Positions 13,051-25,514 of a stretch of 64,000 nt of DNA are shown one piece after another. A model generated the notes under the pieces. The model was not told the DNA's origin. It did no database searches and worked only from the letters and a program-made list of their open reading frames with translations. The DNA is from Rhytidiadelphus loreus (taxonomy: Eukaryota > Streptophyta > Bryopsida > Hypnales > Hylocomiaceae). Made by a program: the position numbers and the translations under genes. Position 1 is the first letter of the stretch; the number at the start of each line of letters is the position of its first letter. The stretch covers positions 34,846,935 to 34,910,934 of the forward strand of contig OX344764.1 of assembly GCA_947034895.1 (NCBI GenBank), read 5' to 3'.

Positions 13051-14822
13051 CAAGAATCCCACGACTTGCACCCTCCAGAGACCCTTCTCGGGACCGAGAC
13101 GACACCGGCAAGGAGGAGGGGCGAGCGTCCCGAATTGACCTGGCTCTATGCAAAAGGCTGCTGGAGCGGCCAAGCAGCCGCAACAATATAGAATGTGAGC
13201 TCGGGGCTTCATCACCCGAGCCACACCGTAACTTGGACGACTGGGATCACGCCGTTAGAGCGCCTCCTACTCCTTGTCACCGGGAATGAAAATCCCACGA
13301 CCCGCACTCCCCAGGGACCCCTCTCCGGACCGAGATGACACTGATAGGGGGAGGGGTGAGCGTCCCAAACTCACCTGGCTCTATGCAAAAGGCTGCTGGA
13401 GCGGCCAAGCAGCCGCAACAATACAGAATGTGAGCTCGGGGCTTCATCACTTGAGCCACACCGTGACTTGGACAACTGGGATCACAACATTGGAGCGGCC
13501 TCTTGTTCCTGGTCACCGGGAACGAAAATCCCACGACCCGCATCTACTAGGGACTCCTCTCCGGACCGAGACGACACCGGCAGGAGGAGGGGTGAGCGTC
13601 CCAAACTCACCTAGCTCTATGCAAAAGGCTGTCAGAGCAGCCAAGCAGCCGCAACAATACAGAATGTGAGCTAGGGGCTTCATCATCCGAGCCACACCGT
13701 GACTTGGACGACTGGGATTACGCCGTTGGAGCGGCTTCTTGTTCCTCGTCACCGGGAATGAAAATCCCACGATCCGCACCCACTAGGGACCCCTCTCGGG
13801 ACCGAGACGACATTGGTAGGGGGGAGGGCTGAGCGTCCCGAATTCACCTTGCTCTATTTTAAAGGCTGCCGGAGCAGCCAAGTAGCTGCGACAATACAGA
13901 ATTTGAGCTCGGGGCTTCATCACTCGAGCCACACCGTGACTTGGATGATTGGGATCACGCCGTTGTAGCGGCCTCCTGTTCCTGGTCACCGGGAACGAAA
14001 ATCCCACGACCCGCACCCGCTAGGGACCCCTCTCCGGACCGAGATGACATCGGCAAGGGGAGGGGTGAGCGTCCCAAACTCACCTGGCTCTATGCAAAAG
14101 GCTACCGAAGCAACCAAGCAGCCATGACAATACAGAATGTGAGCTCGGGGCTTCATCACCTGAGCCACACCGTGACTTGGACGATTGGGATCACGCCGTT
14201 GGAGCGGCCTCCTGCTCCTCGTCACTAGGAACAAAAATCCCATGACCCGCACCCACTAGGGACCCTTCTCGGGACCGAGACGACACCGGTAGGGGGGAGG
14301 GGTGAGCGTCCCGAATTCACCTTGCTCTGTTTTAAAGGTTGTTGGAGCAGCCAAGCAGCCACAACAATACAGAATTTGAGCTCGGGGCTTCATCACCTGA
14401 GCCACACCGTGACTTAGATGATTGGGATTATGTCGTTGGAGCGGCCTTCTCCTCCTCGTCACCAGGAACGAAAATCCTACGACCCGCACCCGCTAGGACC
14501 CCTCTCCAGACCAAGATGACACCGACAGGGGTGAGGGGTGAGCGTCCCAAACTCACGTGGCTCTATACAAAAGGCTGCCGAAGCGGCCAAGCAGCTGTGA
14601 CAATACAGAATGTGAGCTTGGGGCTTCATCACCCGAGCCACACCGTGACTTGGACGACTGGGATTACGCCGTTGGAGCGGCCTCTTGTTCCTGGTCACCA
14701 GGAACGAAAATCCCACGACCTGCACCCGCTAGGGACCCCTCTCGGGATCGAGACGACACTGGCAAAGGGAGGGGTGAGCGTCCCAAACTCACCTGGCTGT
14801 ATGCAAAAGGCTGCCGGAGCGG
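13051..14822. repeat. 236-bp tandem array of element A (7 units plus a partial)
   Basis: Units start at 13081, 13317, 13553, 13789, 14026, 14262, 14498 and 14735 (period 236-237). Each begins with ACCC-T/C-TCTCGGGACCGAG or a one-base variant, which holds the palindrome CTCGG-GA-CCGAG. A second inverted pair, CTCGGGG...CCCGAG, sits near mid-unit, so the motif recurs about every 113-124 bases. The array is GC-rich in an AT-rich window. Open frames within it on both strands are repeat by-products. It lies between the two divergent genes. Confidence 0.9.
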
Positions 14823-15889
14823 ATGATGGTGGTGATTCTTACCTGGTGAGTAGGGTTTGGCGGAAAGGGATTCGGCGTGCCATCATCTCTATGTGGGACA
14901 CTTCCTTGTCCCACACTGTCAATTCCCTGAGCACGCCACGACCGTAAGTTCCTGTCCATACTAAAAATCTTTTGGACAACTCTGGAATGCGAGAGGATTC
15001 GGAAGAAAGAGATGAACTGCATACACAAAATGGAGATGTGAGGGTGAGGCTTTGGTTGATCTAGAGGGAAGTCGGCGATAAGCAACAACAAAGACAGACT
15101 ACGGTTCCTTCACTACCGAGCCTAGTAATGGCTCCGATCCGCACGAGAACATTGGTATGATCCCCGAAGGACTTGGTTCAAGAGCCCTGAAATTAAGGTC
15201 GGATCTTTTTCCTTCATCCGTAATCAATGAATATTTATCTTCCCATGAGATTCTAATTCATTAATTTGATTCATTAATTTTAATTCTATGGCAATGATTT
15301 CTCTGTATTATGAGCCTACACCGCCATATTATGGATAACGGTTACGAAAGATATTATGACAAGAATAATTGAGAATGAATTTGATCATAGTGGCGCTTGG
15401 TTATAAGTGAATACTTCCATATTCAAATGGATTCGGATTATTTTTTAGAGTAATTAAAGGCAGTTATTACTAATATAGATTGTCTAACTTGTAGGATTGG
15501 AGAGGACACTATGTACGTATTTCATGTCAGCATGGAAGATCCTGGATCTTCAGATCCTTCAAATTAGGTGTTCATATCCTCTTTGTATTTCCCTGCCTTT
15601 TAACTAAAATTTAATTACGATAATATTGGTAATTTATTGGTGACCATTTTCATACGACCATTTCCGTATTTTTCTGTGTCGTTTATTGCAGTAAAGTGAT
15701 TCATCTCTTCTAGTCTTGACAGCAACTAGTAATTGTGGTTTACGTTTTCTTCTCATTCAAATCCCTAGTATTTATGGTTTTGAAATTAGAATGATTGTTA
15801 TGCTAGGCGGGGTGTGTGCTCATCGTGAATTATGTTTCCACTTTCCATTACATTAGTTTTACATTGGTCTTTGTTTGTCGCGCTCTGTG
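14823..15889. other. Upstream region of element A transposase
   Basis: Non-coding DNA between the array and the transposase start, presumably its promoter and 5' leader. I see no clear TATA box or conserved block shared with B or C. A minus-strand frame (14789-15091) shows no domain. Confidence 0.3.
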
Positions 15890-18800
15890 ATGACTTCGAG
15901 AATGTCTTTTGAGTCAATGGTTGTTGTTAGGACACACGGGGAAGCGGTACCGATTTCGTTTCAAATTGATGAAGTGGGGTATGCGATCGTCAATGCCTTT
16001 CGTTTGAGTATTAGGTTCCTTTTATCTGAGAAGTCATTACATATAGATGAAAAGGTTTTTGATATTACAAGTGGAGTGTTGTCGCACACCCTGGGTCATG
16101 AACTTGTTTCTTTAAGCCCATGTCGGCAATGGCATCTTAAGCCAAGAAAATATTTAGCTTATGGTCTGTCTCAATCTAACTCAGAGACGTCATGGGGTGA
16201 TGGAACTCCGAGAGTATCATCTGGTTCTACTCCGAAAACTCCTTTGCTAGGAAAAGTCAAGATCAAACCTGCTATAGAGGTCATAGAAATTGAAAGCGAC
16301 GACTCACATGACTCATCACCTCCTCACAGAGTCCTAAAGAAAATTCGGATGCAATCAGATGCAACTATCTCACGCGGAGGCACCGCATAGCACTCATTAA
16401 CGAGACCGAATGGGATGGATGTTCTCCCATTCCATTTGAGGTTGGTTTGACCCCCCCTTCTGATTCATCAATTACATGTAAAATTTGCTTTGTAGTTCCT
16501 TCCTGTATTGCAAATTGCCCTGCCAAAATATACTACATAGTTGGAAAGAAGAACATGCGATGGGCATGTGTTCACTTCGGAATCCATGAGCACCCTGTGA
16601 AAGTTGGAGACTGCCGTGACTCCAAAGAGAGGACTCGGACATTAATTTCGGATCATGTGGAGACGAACCCTTCCGCAACAAATTTTTCTATTGTCTTAGA
16701 GGCAAGCAAGGAGTTTTTAGGAGAGATGCTGCTTCAACCAGAAGGAGCCCCTGCTGTTCCTATTGGTTTGGACGATCTCGTGCCAGTTCTGGAGAAGTGC
16801 AAATTCATGAGTTCCCCTAGCATTCGAAATGAAGTGGCAACCTTCAAGTATTTTTGACGATTTGGAGTCATGGATAGCATCACAAAGCTACGGGTTTGCA
16901 GCAATTGGGCTTATGTTCAAAAGAACAAGTTCCTCTGTCAAGGATCTGATTCAGACAAAGTGTTTGTCTTCAAGATGTCGGAGGTTGGTCCAGGGAGTGG
17001 CGTCGATTTAGTAACACGAATGCAACCTGGTGGTGATCTCTAAGGCGCTTGGATTATGTTTGATCATGTCAAGGGAGTGAAGCAGTGGACTACAATTGTG
17101 TGTCATGTTTATGACTCAAGTTACTGTAGAGTCATGACTATTGCTGTCTGTGACATGCAGTCTAAAGATTCGACTGCCCAAAGAAATTTCTGGACTAATT
17201 TGAACGCAGTGATGAACAAGCATGGTATTGCCTTGCCTTTTTTCAAGGAATTTATGGCGGATTGTGCACAGGCAAACTGGAATGCGGTCAGAATTGTTTA
17301 TGGAAGTGGTGACCCTCTACAGCCTATGGTAGATTGAGAACGGACATGTCTCTTCCACTAGACTCAATCTATAGAGAAACATACGATAGCAGACATTCGC
17401 GTAGACCTTCGAGATCAACATCGAAAGCTGTGCAAGCAGTATAAGGATGCACCATCGCCATCTGAGTCTGACATTAGATTTCATGCCATTCGTGCATGGT
17501 GGCACTCTTCGGGTGCAACAACAGAAAGATGGGCTTAAACGACTGGAGTTGTGGTTAGCGTTTTGGCACTTCCGATATAGACAGTGGGGAGGATTCATGC
17601 AAATTGTAAGAATATATATATCCTCATTTCCATTCCTTCTGTGAAATATTGATTATTGACTTCGCTTTCTGGAGTTGCTTGTAATTATTGCTTCTAGTCG
17701 ATATATGTTGCCTTCATTGATACATGAGGGGATCCTTTCGTTGATTTTCTTAAAAGGACCCTAAATCCATTTAAATGCAATACAACTTGTTTTCCCTATT
17801 TCTAACCTATGTTCACCGGTTTAGGATTTGCCTGTGAATGAACTTACAGAGATGCCTTCTTGCAACCTGGCCGAGACAGTCCACAACAAATGGCTGCAAC
17901 AATCCGGGAATAGAGGGAATGATTTGTATGTGGCAATTGTTGATGATTATGTTAGAGCATTCATGCAGATGGTTCGATACTACCAGTTTTTGAAAGGTGA
18001 GAGTTATGGAACCGGTCCAGGAAAAGAAGAACTTTGACTCCGAGTAGCATAACGGTATGCTCAGCGCACTGGAAATCCTACTAGACTTCATGATGCAATG
18101 GCAACGGTGCCGGGTACTAGAGAATATTGCACAAGAGATCCTCATTTTGAAGGTGAAGAAGTTTTTGGATCTCAACAACGAATGCCGAACTAACCCCCAG
18201 GTTCTCAGCATGATTCGCACCGCCTCGACAAAGTGAATTTATCCCGACCTTGTGTAGGAACAAGGTCCACCAGAGCAAATGCAGCTATAATTTCTCTAGG
18301 GACAATTTCTGAATAAACATTACTTCATGTACCCATAAAAGAGCTAGAGGTCCAGGTGTCAAATAACCATACGAATGCATCAACGGCATCGGTATACCCT
18401 CGAGTGACAAGTGTCGAAGAGAGCGCTTGCGATGAATCCCAATGGTATATTTCCCGATTGCCAAAGACATCGGCTAAAACATGTTTTGCTTTACGAGCCC
18501 TTACAGGGAAGAAGTGTGTCGCAAAGATTGTGCAAGGTAATAGAGGAACTGCCGCCCCAACTTATACAGGTGACATGGACAATTATAGAAAGAATAGGAT
18601 TGAGAGGATGCAATTCTTCTTCTGCAATGATGACATTGAGCGGTGTGTGAAAGGTTCGAAGAGGAAATGGGTCCTTTTCAAACCACAAGTGCCCCACATT
18701 TGGCCAGTGAAATTTGGAACTCATCTTATGCCTAAGGAGATATTAGATCTTCAGAATGCTGGGTTTTGTCTCCCTCAGTGTCTTCAAATCTCTCCCTGCA

Positions 18801-19293
18801 GACTATTTGGAACCAGAACCTACCACCTGATGTATCAAAATTTGAAGTTCCACCTTATCCTGCAGAGCACTTGGATACAAGGTCTGGCAAGAAAATTTGT
18901 AGGAATCCGAGCGCTCCCACAACTAGACAATCAAACAACTACGCTTCAGCACTTATGGTGAAGGCTCTTATTCGTCATGTTACATTGATACCACATCCTG
19001 GGTTCAGATGCATTGTCCACCTTGACTCGGGTTTAGCACCTAACGTATAGCAATACATGATTACTATAGATTCATTCCCGGAATGCACTTGTCCTAATTT
19101 CAAGGAAATGTCCACAAAGGCACTAGGGAAGAGAGGGCAATGGGCAAACTGCAAGCACTTATATTTTCTTTTTATTGTCACATATCACTTGGATGCACAA
19201 GTGGATGTTTTCATTCATGCTCCAAGCTTCAGCTTCAATGAAGTCAAGCGAATTCTTGAGTGTGGCATCTTAAAGTGCACCCAAAATGTGTAG
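15890..19293 (+). pseudogene. MULE transposase, element A copy (broken)
   Basis: The start (MTSRMSFESMVVVRTHGEAV) aligns with the N-termini of the B and C copies. Exon 1 runs to 17605 (AAATT|GTAAG). Exon 2 starts at 17825 after TTTAG, with a conserved block DLPVNELTEMPSCNLAETVH. MULE core pieces are visible: MFDHVKGVK near 17056, FMADCAQANWNAV near 17253, and ERTCLFH near 17338. A SWIM finger follows at 19086-19160 (CTCPNF ... NCKHLYF). Damage includes a deletion of roughly 130 codons near 16390 that removes the first Cys motif, stops near 16387, 16855, 17041 and 17335, and frame changes after 18040. It is non-functional. Confidence 0.85.
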
Positions 19294-20035
19294 GTCATCC
19301 TAATTAAATTGTGATTGTTTCAGCAAACGTAGTGAAGAGGTAGACATCAAAGAACTTCTTGTATTTCACTTTACTTACTACATGTAGTGAGACTAAAAGG
19401 GCCACTACTTCATTCTGATTCATTCATGCTACCTTTGGTTACACACTTCTGTACTTGAAACTTGAAGTGAACCTCTTCTTCCTTTTGGAGTGATTTCTTT
19501 AAAGATAGACTGGAATGTATGGCTGCCTTCATACGATCTGATGTATATACTCATCACGACAAAGATTCCGTCCACCCTATTAAATCCTAGGAATCCTATA
19601 CATTCTCTAGAATCTATAGATTGCCACAAACTTCAAGTCCTCAGTGTATGCTTTCAGGTTATGGATATTCATGGAAAAAAAATTTGTCATTTAGTTCTAA
19701 CAAACTAATTCCGTGTAGAATTCTACTATATAATAGAAGAGCAGAAGATTACTTCCGATTATATGTTCCCTTATTATCGATGACCTTCTAATGTATACGG
19801 TTATAGGTTCAGAAGTATAAATCCGAAACCCTATAGGTTACATAAAGGTGGTTTGAGGTTTCAGTCCAATATTTGGCATCCACAGATGTAGGTCTATGTC
19901 CACGGTTATAGGGTTCTAATGCTATAACCTTTAGGAATTCATTATAATTTCAAATATTTCACCAAAAATGTCAATTTTAAGAACATTAAAATAAATTTCC
20001 TACAAAATTCTATAAATTACACCCATCCACGCTCA
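19294..20035. other. Right subterminal region of element A
   Basis: Non-coding. It contains 'cggttatagg'-type motifs near 19797 and 19918 and 'ctataacc' near 19931, which echo the left subterminal region in inverted orientation. No gene is seen. Confidence 0.4.
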
Positions 20036-20092
20036 ATTTTCCCCGCTCTACGCTCCACACTCCCGCTCTATGCTCGTATACTAGCTTTGTCC
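20036..20092 (-). repeat. Right terminal inverted repeat of element A
   Basis: The reverse complement reads GGACAAAGCTAGTATACGAG, then cat-agagcggg and gtgtggagcgtagagcgggg, matching the left end at 6759-6815. The 10-bp direct repeat copy follows at 20093-20102. Confidence 0.7.
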
Positions 20093-20102
20093 GAGAACGT
20101 TG

Positions 20103-21088
20103 TGGGAACGATGATCTGATGTGGCCAAACGACTGCCACATCAGATATAAATTATCAATATAATTTTTATAAAATTATTAAAAATAATTATTAAAATTTT
20201 AATATATATTTTAAAATAAATAAATAAAATTTTAATATAATTATATTTTGACTATATAGGGTTGTCTCCCAGCAATGGGAACAACCCTGAAATAGTCTCC
20301 TGAGTACTTGAAATCTCCCCTAATGTGTGAAAATTGAATTCAAAAAAAAATCCTAGATGTTATTTTTTTAGGAAGATGCCTAGATTGCTTGCACAACAAG
20401 ACTCTTCCTAACTTTTACATCTCCAATCCAAATTATCTAAATAAAAGCTTCCATGTAGACATAAAATAAACTCTATGAGAGTTTTTTAGTTATTTTTTGA
20501 ATTTTTGAATTTTTTGGCTTTTGAGGCTTGAATAATTTGTATTTAGGAAGGCATAACTTTATTTCCTATAAATCAAATCAAATCTAATTTATTCTCTCGC
20601 CTTCAAAAAATATTAAAAAAAATTACATTAAAATTTGACATCTTGGGAATTGCCCAAAATCCTTTAATAAACCATTTTAGGACTTTCAACCTGTAGTTTA
20701 AGTGATATTACAATCGTCTCTTTTTGTTTACCACAATTACTAGCCTTTTGGTTGGAAGTTAAAGACCTAATTTGGTTTTGATACATCCTCGTTAAATTGT
20801 TGTTTGATTTTGAATTTGGTATTTTGGAGGCAAATGAAGAATTTTCATTACAAGAAAGAGAGTACACACCTATACCCAATGTAAGATTAGGACCCCAAGG
20901 ATCTAAACAACAATTCCAAGAGAGAAGAATTAAGAAAAAATGACTAACCAACTTAAAAGAAGAAGGGAGGAGGATTAAATTCCATTAGTTATCATCACAT
21001 TTTCATAAAAGCAAATACGCCAACAGTTTTTTCATTCAACAAGAATCCATCATACTAAACTTTTAAATCAGTGTTGTAATAAAAAGAT
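20103..21088. repeat. AT-rich intergenic DNA with dispersed repeat at about 20360-20600
   Basis: 20140-20240 is almost pure A/T. At 20360-20600 there is a diverged copy of the repeat at 2250-2640. The minus-strand frame 20664-20951 has no recognisable domain. Confidence 0.4.
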
Positions 21089-21094
21089 AGCAAA

Positions 21095-22981
21095 ATGACA
21101 ACAGTAGCCAACGATGGCATAGGCGTTGGTGAGAGCAAGAGCCGTGCAGAGCTGCCGCAAACCGGATCTTTGCTGAATCCTCATCAAGATACACCTAAGG
21201 ATACACCATCGTACAACCCTGTTTTGTGAATTAGCTTAGTTTACGTTCATGCTCAGCATGCGGCTGATAATCTAGCTTAAGGCGAGGTTATTCATACTTA
21301 GTTTCACAAAACCCTAGCTTACCCTAAACTAGCAGCCATGCTGGTGGCCAATTACACCGATGTACTGCGGTGTGACTCTCCTAGCAGAAGGTCATCGTCT
21401 ATCCTGCAGTTTGGTAGCGGTTGGGGAATCAGACGTTGCATCACCGCTGCGGATTTAACCGACTCTTACCCCGCCATTCTCCAAGAAGGTGGCTAGGGGC
21501 CCAAGGATGACGATTTGCCATTCGTCTTTTCAAGAAATCCTAACGGCTTCTTAGTTCGGGATTGTATCATAGTCCCGGTAGCGGATCTCAATATGGTGGC
21601 ATTGTGGTGGGAGGTCGCCTATCTGAAGCAACATGTCGTCATTGTGGGGTTTGCTACCGATCTTCTTCCTCATTTTCACCACAAACTCTGGATCAAGGAT
21701 CTTGAATCTCTAATCAACGCCAAGGTAGCGTTATACAGAGAAGTGGGAGGTGGTTTTCATTTCATCAAACTAGATTATGTAGATTAGGTGCCCTAGGTTT
21801 TGTCTTTGTCCTCGAGTCGGCTTCAAGCAGGTACATCAATATTCCAACAGTGGATCCCGGCATTCAACCCTAGCAACCCCATCGGCCTTGATGTGCCGTA
21901 TTGGACACAACTCAAGAATCTTCCTTTTGAGTTCCATCAACATGAAGCCAAACACCTTGCTAGCATGGTAGGCACAGTGCTGAAAGAAGATTGAAGTGCA
22001 TTGACCACTACAGATCCTAGATTTTACATCTTGATTGATCTTGCCAAGGAATATGTTTCTTCGCTTTCAGTAGCAAATGTAGCAGGATTGTTCTCCAAAA
22101 TCTCCATCAAATACAAAATTATCGACAACTCCTGTTGAAGGTGCCTAGACTCCTCCCACGACGACTTGAACTGCCCCAGCCAAGGAATTCTAGCCATGCC
22201 GACTATTCAAGTATGTCGTCAGTCAACCAACCAACTACGATTAGCCCAGTCTAATTTCCGCCATCCCAATAGAGTCGCCAGAATCAGCCATCATAATCAA
22301 GGAGGAGCCAGACGAGAGTCATCACCTCATCCGATCTCCACAGCAAACGAAGGTTTCACAACCATCATGCACAAAAACTACAAAAGTCGACAGAAGCATG
22401 CCAACCAACAGAATCAACCCTCCCATTCTCATACGGTAATCATACGGGACCCGAGCTGCTCCAGTCTAACAACAATGGACATGGAAGTCGACCTCCCCCA
22501 AATGTTGATTCCACATTCACAAGAGCAGCTACTGACTCCCCATGGCTTCATCGATAACCCATCTAGTCCCAATTCAACTCTCACAAGAATCTTTCCACCT
22601 ATCGACGGACCATCATGTGCAAAGAGGGTCCTCACTTCAAAGCAATGCGAAATGTCTTCCCTTTCCCCACCGTTAATACCATCAGACAACCCTGTTCATA
22701 TTTCCGATCTCATTGATACTCCAACTAAGGAGGATGTTGACATGGAATTGGAGACTGAAATCAAATACTACATGCTACACTTAGTCACGGAGCAAGACTC
22801 AATCCTTGCCATGCGTCTAGCATCCCAACATGCAGGATCTACAACCTCAATCTCTCCAATTTTGGATGTCGACCATACTAGAGGTTCGATCATAGGGCTT
22901 TGTCACCTCGAGCTTGCCCAAAATTCAAACAGTCAATCCAAAGCGTTGGAACCAGGCCAAAAGATATCGTTCGTGCTGTAG
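21095..22981 (+). pseudogene. LINE ORF1 (DUF4283-like nucleic-acid-binding protein)
   Basis: It begins with an ATG at 21095 (MTTVANDGIGVGES...) and meets stops near 21227, 21497, 21785 and 21992. The block around 21840-21990 (IFQQWIPAFNPSNP, then PYWTQLKNLPFEF) is typical of the DUF4283 domain of plant L1 ORF1 proteins. From 22166 to 22981 it is a long open, Ser/Pro-rich low-complexity tail with no motif. The role by family is an RNA-binding chaperone in the LINE ribonucleoprotein. Confidence 0.7.
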
Positions 22982-22999
22982 CCATCAACGGGAGAGTGA

Positions 23000-24002
23000 T
23001 ATCAAAACCAATACAACGGTCTAACCTCCGCCAATCTGTTCCAGACCGTCCCCACCACACCACCAAGCAACCCATTGAGTACCTCATCGACACTCACGAC
23101 TAGCTAGCTTGGGCCTCTGGCTTCTTCGGGCAGCACACCAATTGTCCTGCTCGGAAACCTAGTTGCCCCAAGAGTCAATCCGTTAAATTCGACATGTCAC
23201 AAGGCAACTTCGCCAAACATATTTCCTAACCCTAATCATACTGTGCAGACCCCAGTCATCTCATCAACATATGCGGTCCCCGTCGAATCAGCTAGCATTA
23301 CTTTGGAACTCCTTGGCATCAATACCAACCAGGGTAGGAGATTTGCATTATTTGAAGGCTTAGATGAAGGATTGCCAATTGATGAATTGTCAATAGAAGA
23401 GATGCTGCACGTAGGTCCCCCACCTATTTATTCTCTAGAAGATGATCAAGTGATTGATTCAAGTTCATCTCAACAAAAAAATGAGGCTTTTGAACACGTG
23501 CAATGTAAGCAGTTTTCTCCTCTACGACAAGGGAACAAGAGCCCCACGACTAACCCTACAGGGCATTTAGCTCCTAGGGCAATTTCTTTTGTTACATCCT
23601 CCCAATGTGGTCCCAACTAGTCGTAGGCAGGGGACCATTTGGCACATCGTTGATGTTTGCAGGTGAGCAAGGCCGAAGCACGAGACAATGAATGAGCATT
23701 TCTGGCCATCTAATGGCCAACTCTGAGGGCTAACCGTAGATAGGGTGCAGCTTAATCAAGTCTCTCAAGCTGCAATGGACTCATCTCCTTCGCCAATAGC
23801 AAGTCAACCCCTTCATGCTGCTGAATTAATTCAATCAGTTCGTAGTGAGAGAGCAGCTGCTCGAATCCTTGCTTCTTCTCCCAACACCCCACCTTCAATT
23901 CCATCCCCAAGTGGCTTTGATACTTGGGATTACATGATAGAAGCTGCAAAAACTTGTGTCGAGGATTCTACACCCAGAACCTCAATCTCCAAATCGCGCC
24001 AA
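23000..24002 (+). other. ORF1-ORF2 spacer / degraded ORF1 end of the LINE
   Basis: Open pieces 23243-23620 and 23745-24005 are Ser/Pro-rich and without motifs. They probably represent the frame-shifted end of ORF1 or the start of ORF2. Confidence 0.4.
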
Positions 24003-25514
24003 TGATTGTAAGACTATTATCATTCAATGTTCGAGGTCTAAACGACAAAGCCTCAATTCTTATGCTACGCAATTATTTTCACTCTATTTCTTATCCTGAC
24101 ATCATTATGCTCTAAGAACACAAGTTACAGAATTTTGACTCCAACACCTTGGGGAAAGCCTTATGGCCTCAAGCTTCTTCTTGGTCGGTTGATGCCAGTG
24201 TAGGCTACAACAATGATCCATTAGGGACCGGTGTTGACAAGGGTGGCCTCGTCACTTTGATTGGGCCCAAATATGCCCATATGGTGATTAATTCTAGGGC
24301 AATCTTAGGAAACCGAGCTCACTGGATTATTCTAGATGGCCTCCCTAGAGGTAAGGTGGGTATTGTCAATATTTATGCCTCTAATGATTCCTTTTCTCGT
24401 TGCCATTTATGGGATGCCTTGATACAGGAACTACCCACCGGTTGTAGATGGATACTAGGAGGAGACTTTAATATGGTTGAGGCAAGGAATAATAAGACCA
24501 ATCCTTGTGGCCGCATGGTTCCAGCTATAGAATGAACTCTCTTCACCAATCTCAAACAACACCTCAATGTGGACGATAACTTAAGATCTCTAGGGAGTCT
24601 TCAATATTCCTGGAACAATTTTTGGAATGACGGCAGCTGTATCATGGCAAGGTTAGACCGGTTTTATGTTTTCAAGAATGGCATTGGCTTGATAAATTGG
24701 AAGCTATTGGACTATGTTATTCATGGCAACAACGCATGGTCAGAGCACTTCCCGATATCAATTTCTATTGAGTTCCAAAACTCCCCTAATCGTCCCTCAC
24801 GGTGGAAGATGAATGGCCACTAGCTTGAGGCGGCAAAGCCACAGATCGAGAAAGCATATTATAGCACCTCTTCTTCATCCCACTTTTTCACTAAAATGAA
24901 GTCAATTTCTAGAGCATATCAGTTTTTATGTCGCCACAAGGCACATGACTCTAGAGTTGACGAGGACACCCCTAAGAAAACATTTTCCAAGGCCTCAAAG
25001 GAGTTACAAAGCAAACTTGATGATCCTGACTTTCAAGACCAACATGGTTTTGCAAGGATTCACCTCCAAGAAGTAGAATCCAAAAAGGTAGAAGGCCAAC
25101 GTATCCGTGCTCGTATCCAATGGAAGATCCATAGAGACCTAGTCTCATCTGAATTCTTCAAGTCAGTTCGTGAGAAACCAGCCTCCTTTGTTATCACAAG
25201 TATCCGTGATGCACATAATCAGCTCATAGAAGATCCAGCAGATGTCCGCAAAGTTTGTTTAAAGTTCTATAGGAATCTCTATTCTCTTGCCTCCCCCTCC
25301 ATTGAAAGACTAGAAGCGATGACCGAATTTCTCAGCTTATTGCTAGAGAGTGTTCCCCAAGAGTCTAAAGTCTCTCTTTTAAGTGTTCTCATGGAACATG
25401 AACTCAAAATGGCTCTTGATGAAATGGCTTTGAACAAAAGTCCAGGACCCGATGGCTTCACCACTGAGTTCTATCAAAAATATTGGTATTTGATTGGCCA
25501 AGATTTCACTACTA

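Larger units (their letters stand above)
6759..20092. mobile_element. Element A: 13.3-kb MULE-like transposon with transposase and ParB/methyltransferase-like gene
   Basis: It is bounded by inverted terminal repeats (GCTGGTACGCGAGCGTGGAG on the left; the reverse complement on the right reads GCTAGTATACGAGCATAGAG) and by a 10-bp direct repeat. Inside, in order, are a ParB/methyltransferase-like pseudogene (minus strand), a small conserved Cys-containing frame (minus), a 236-bp tandem array and a MULE transposase pseudogene (plus). The same order and orientation recur in elements B and C. Both genes are broken, so A is non-autonomous at present. Confidence 0.85.

Noticed and set aside
13051..14822. 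A CRISPR-like array
   Set aside because: Units are 236 bp, contiguous and without unique spacers, and the context is a plant transposon.
13009..14947. Overlapping open frames, some up to 202 codons, in the 236-bp array
   Set aside because: The same repeat peptide appears in several frames on both strands, so it is repeat structure and not a gene.
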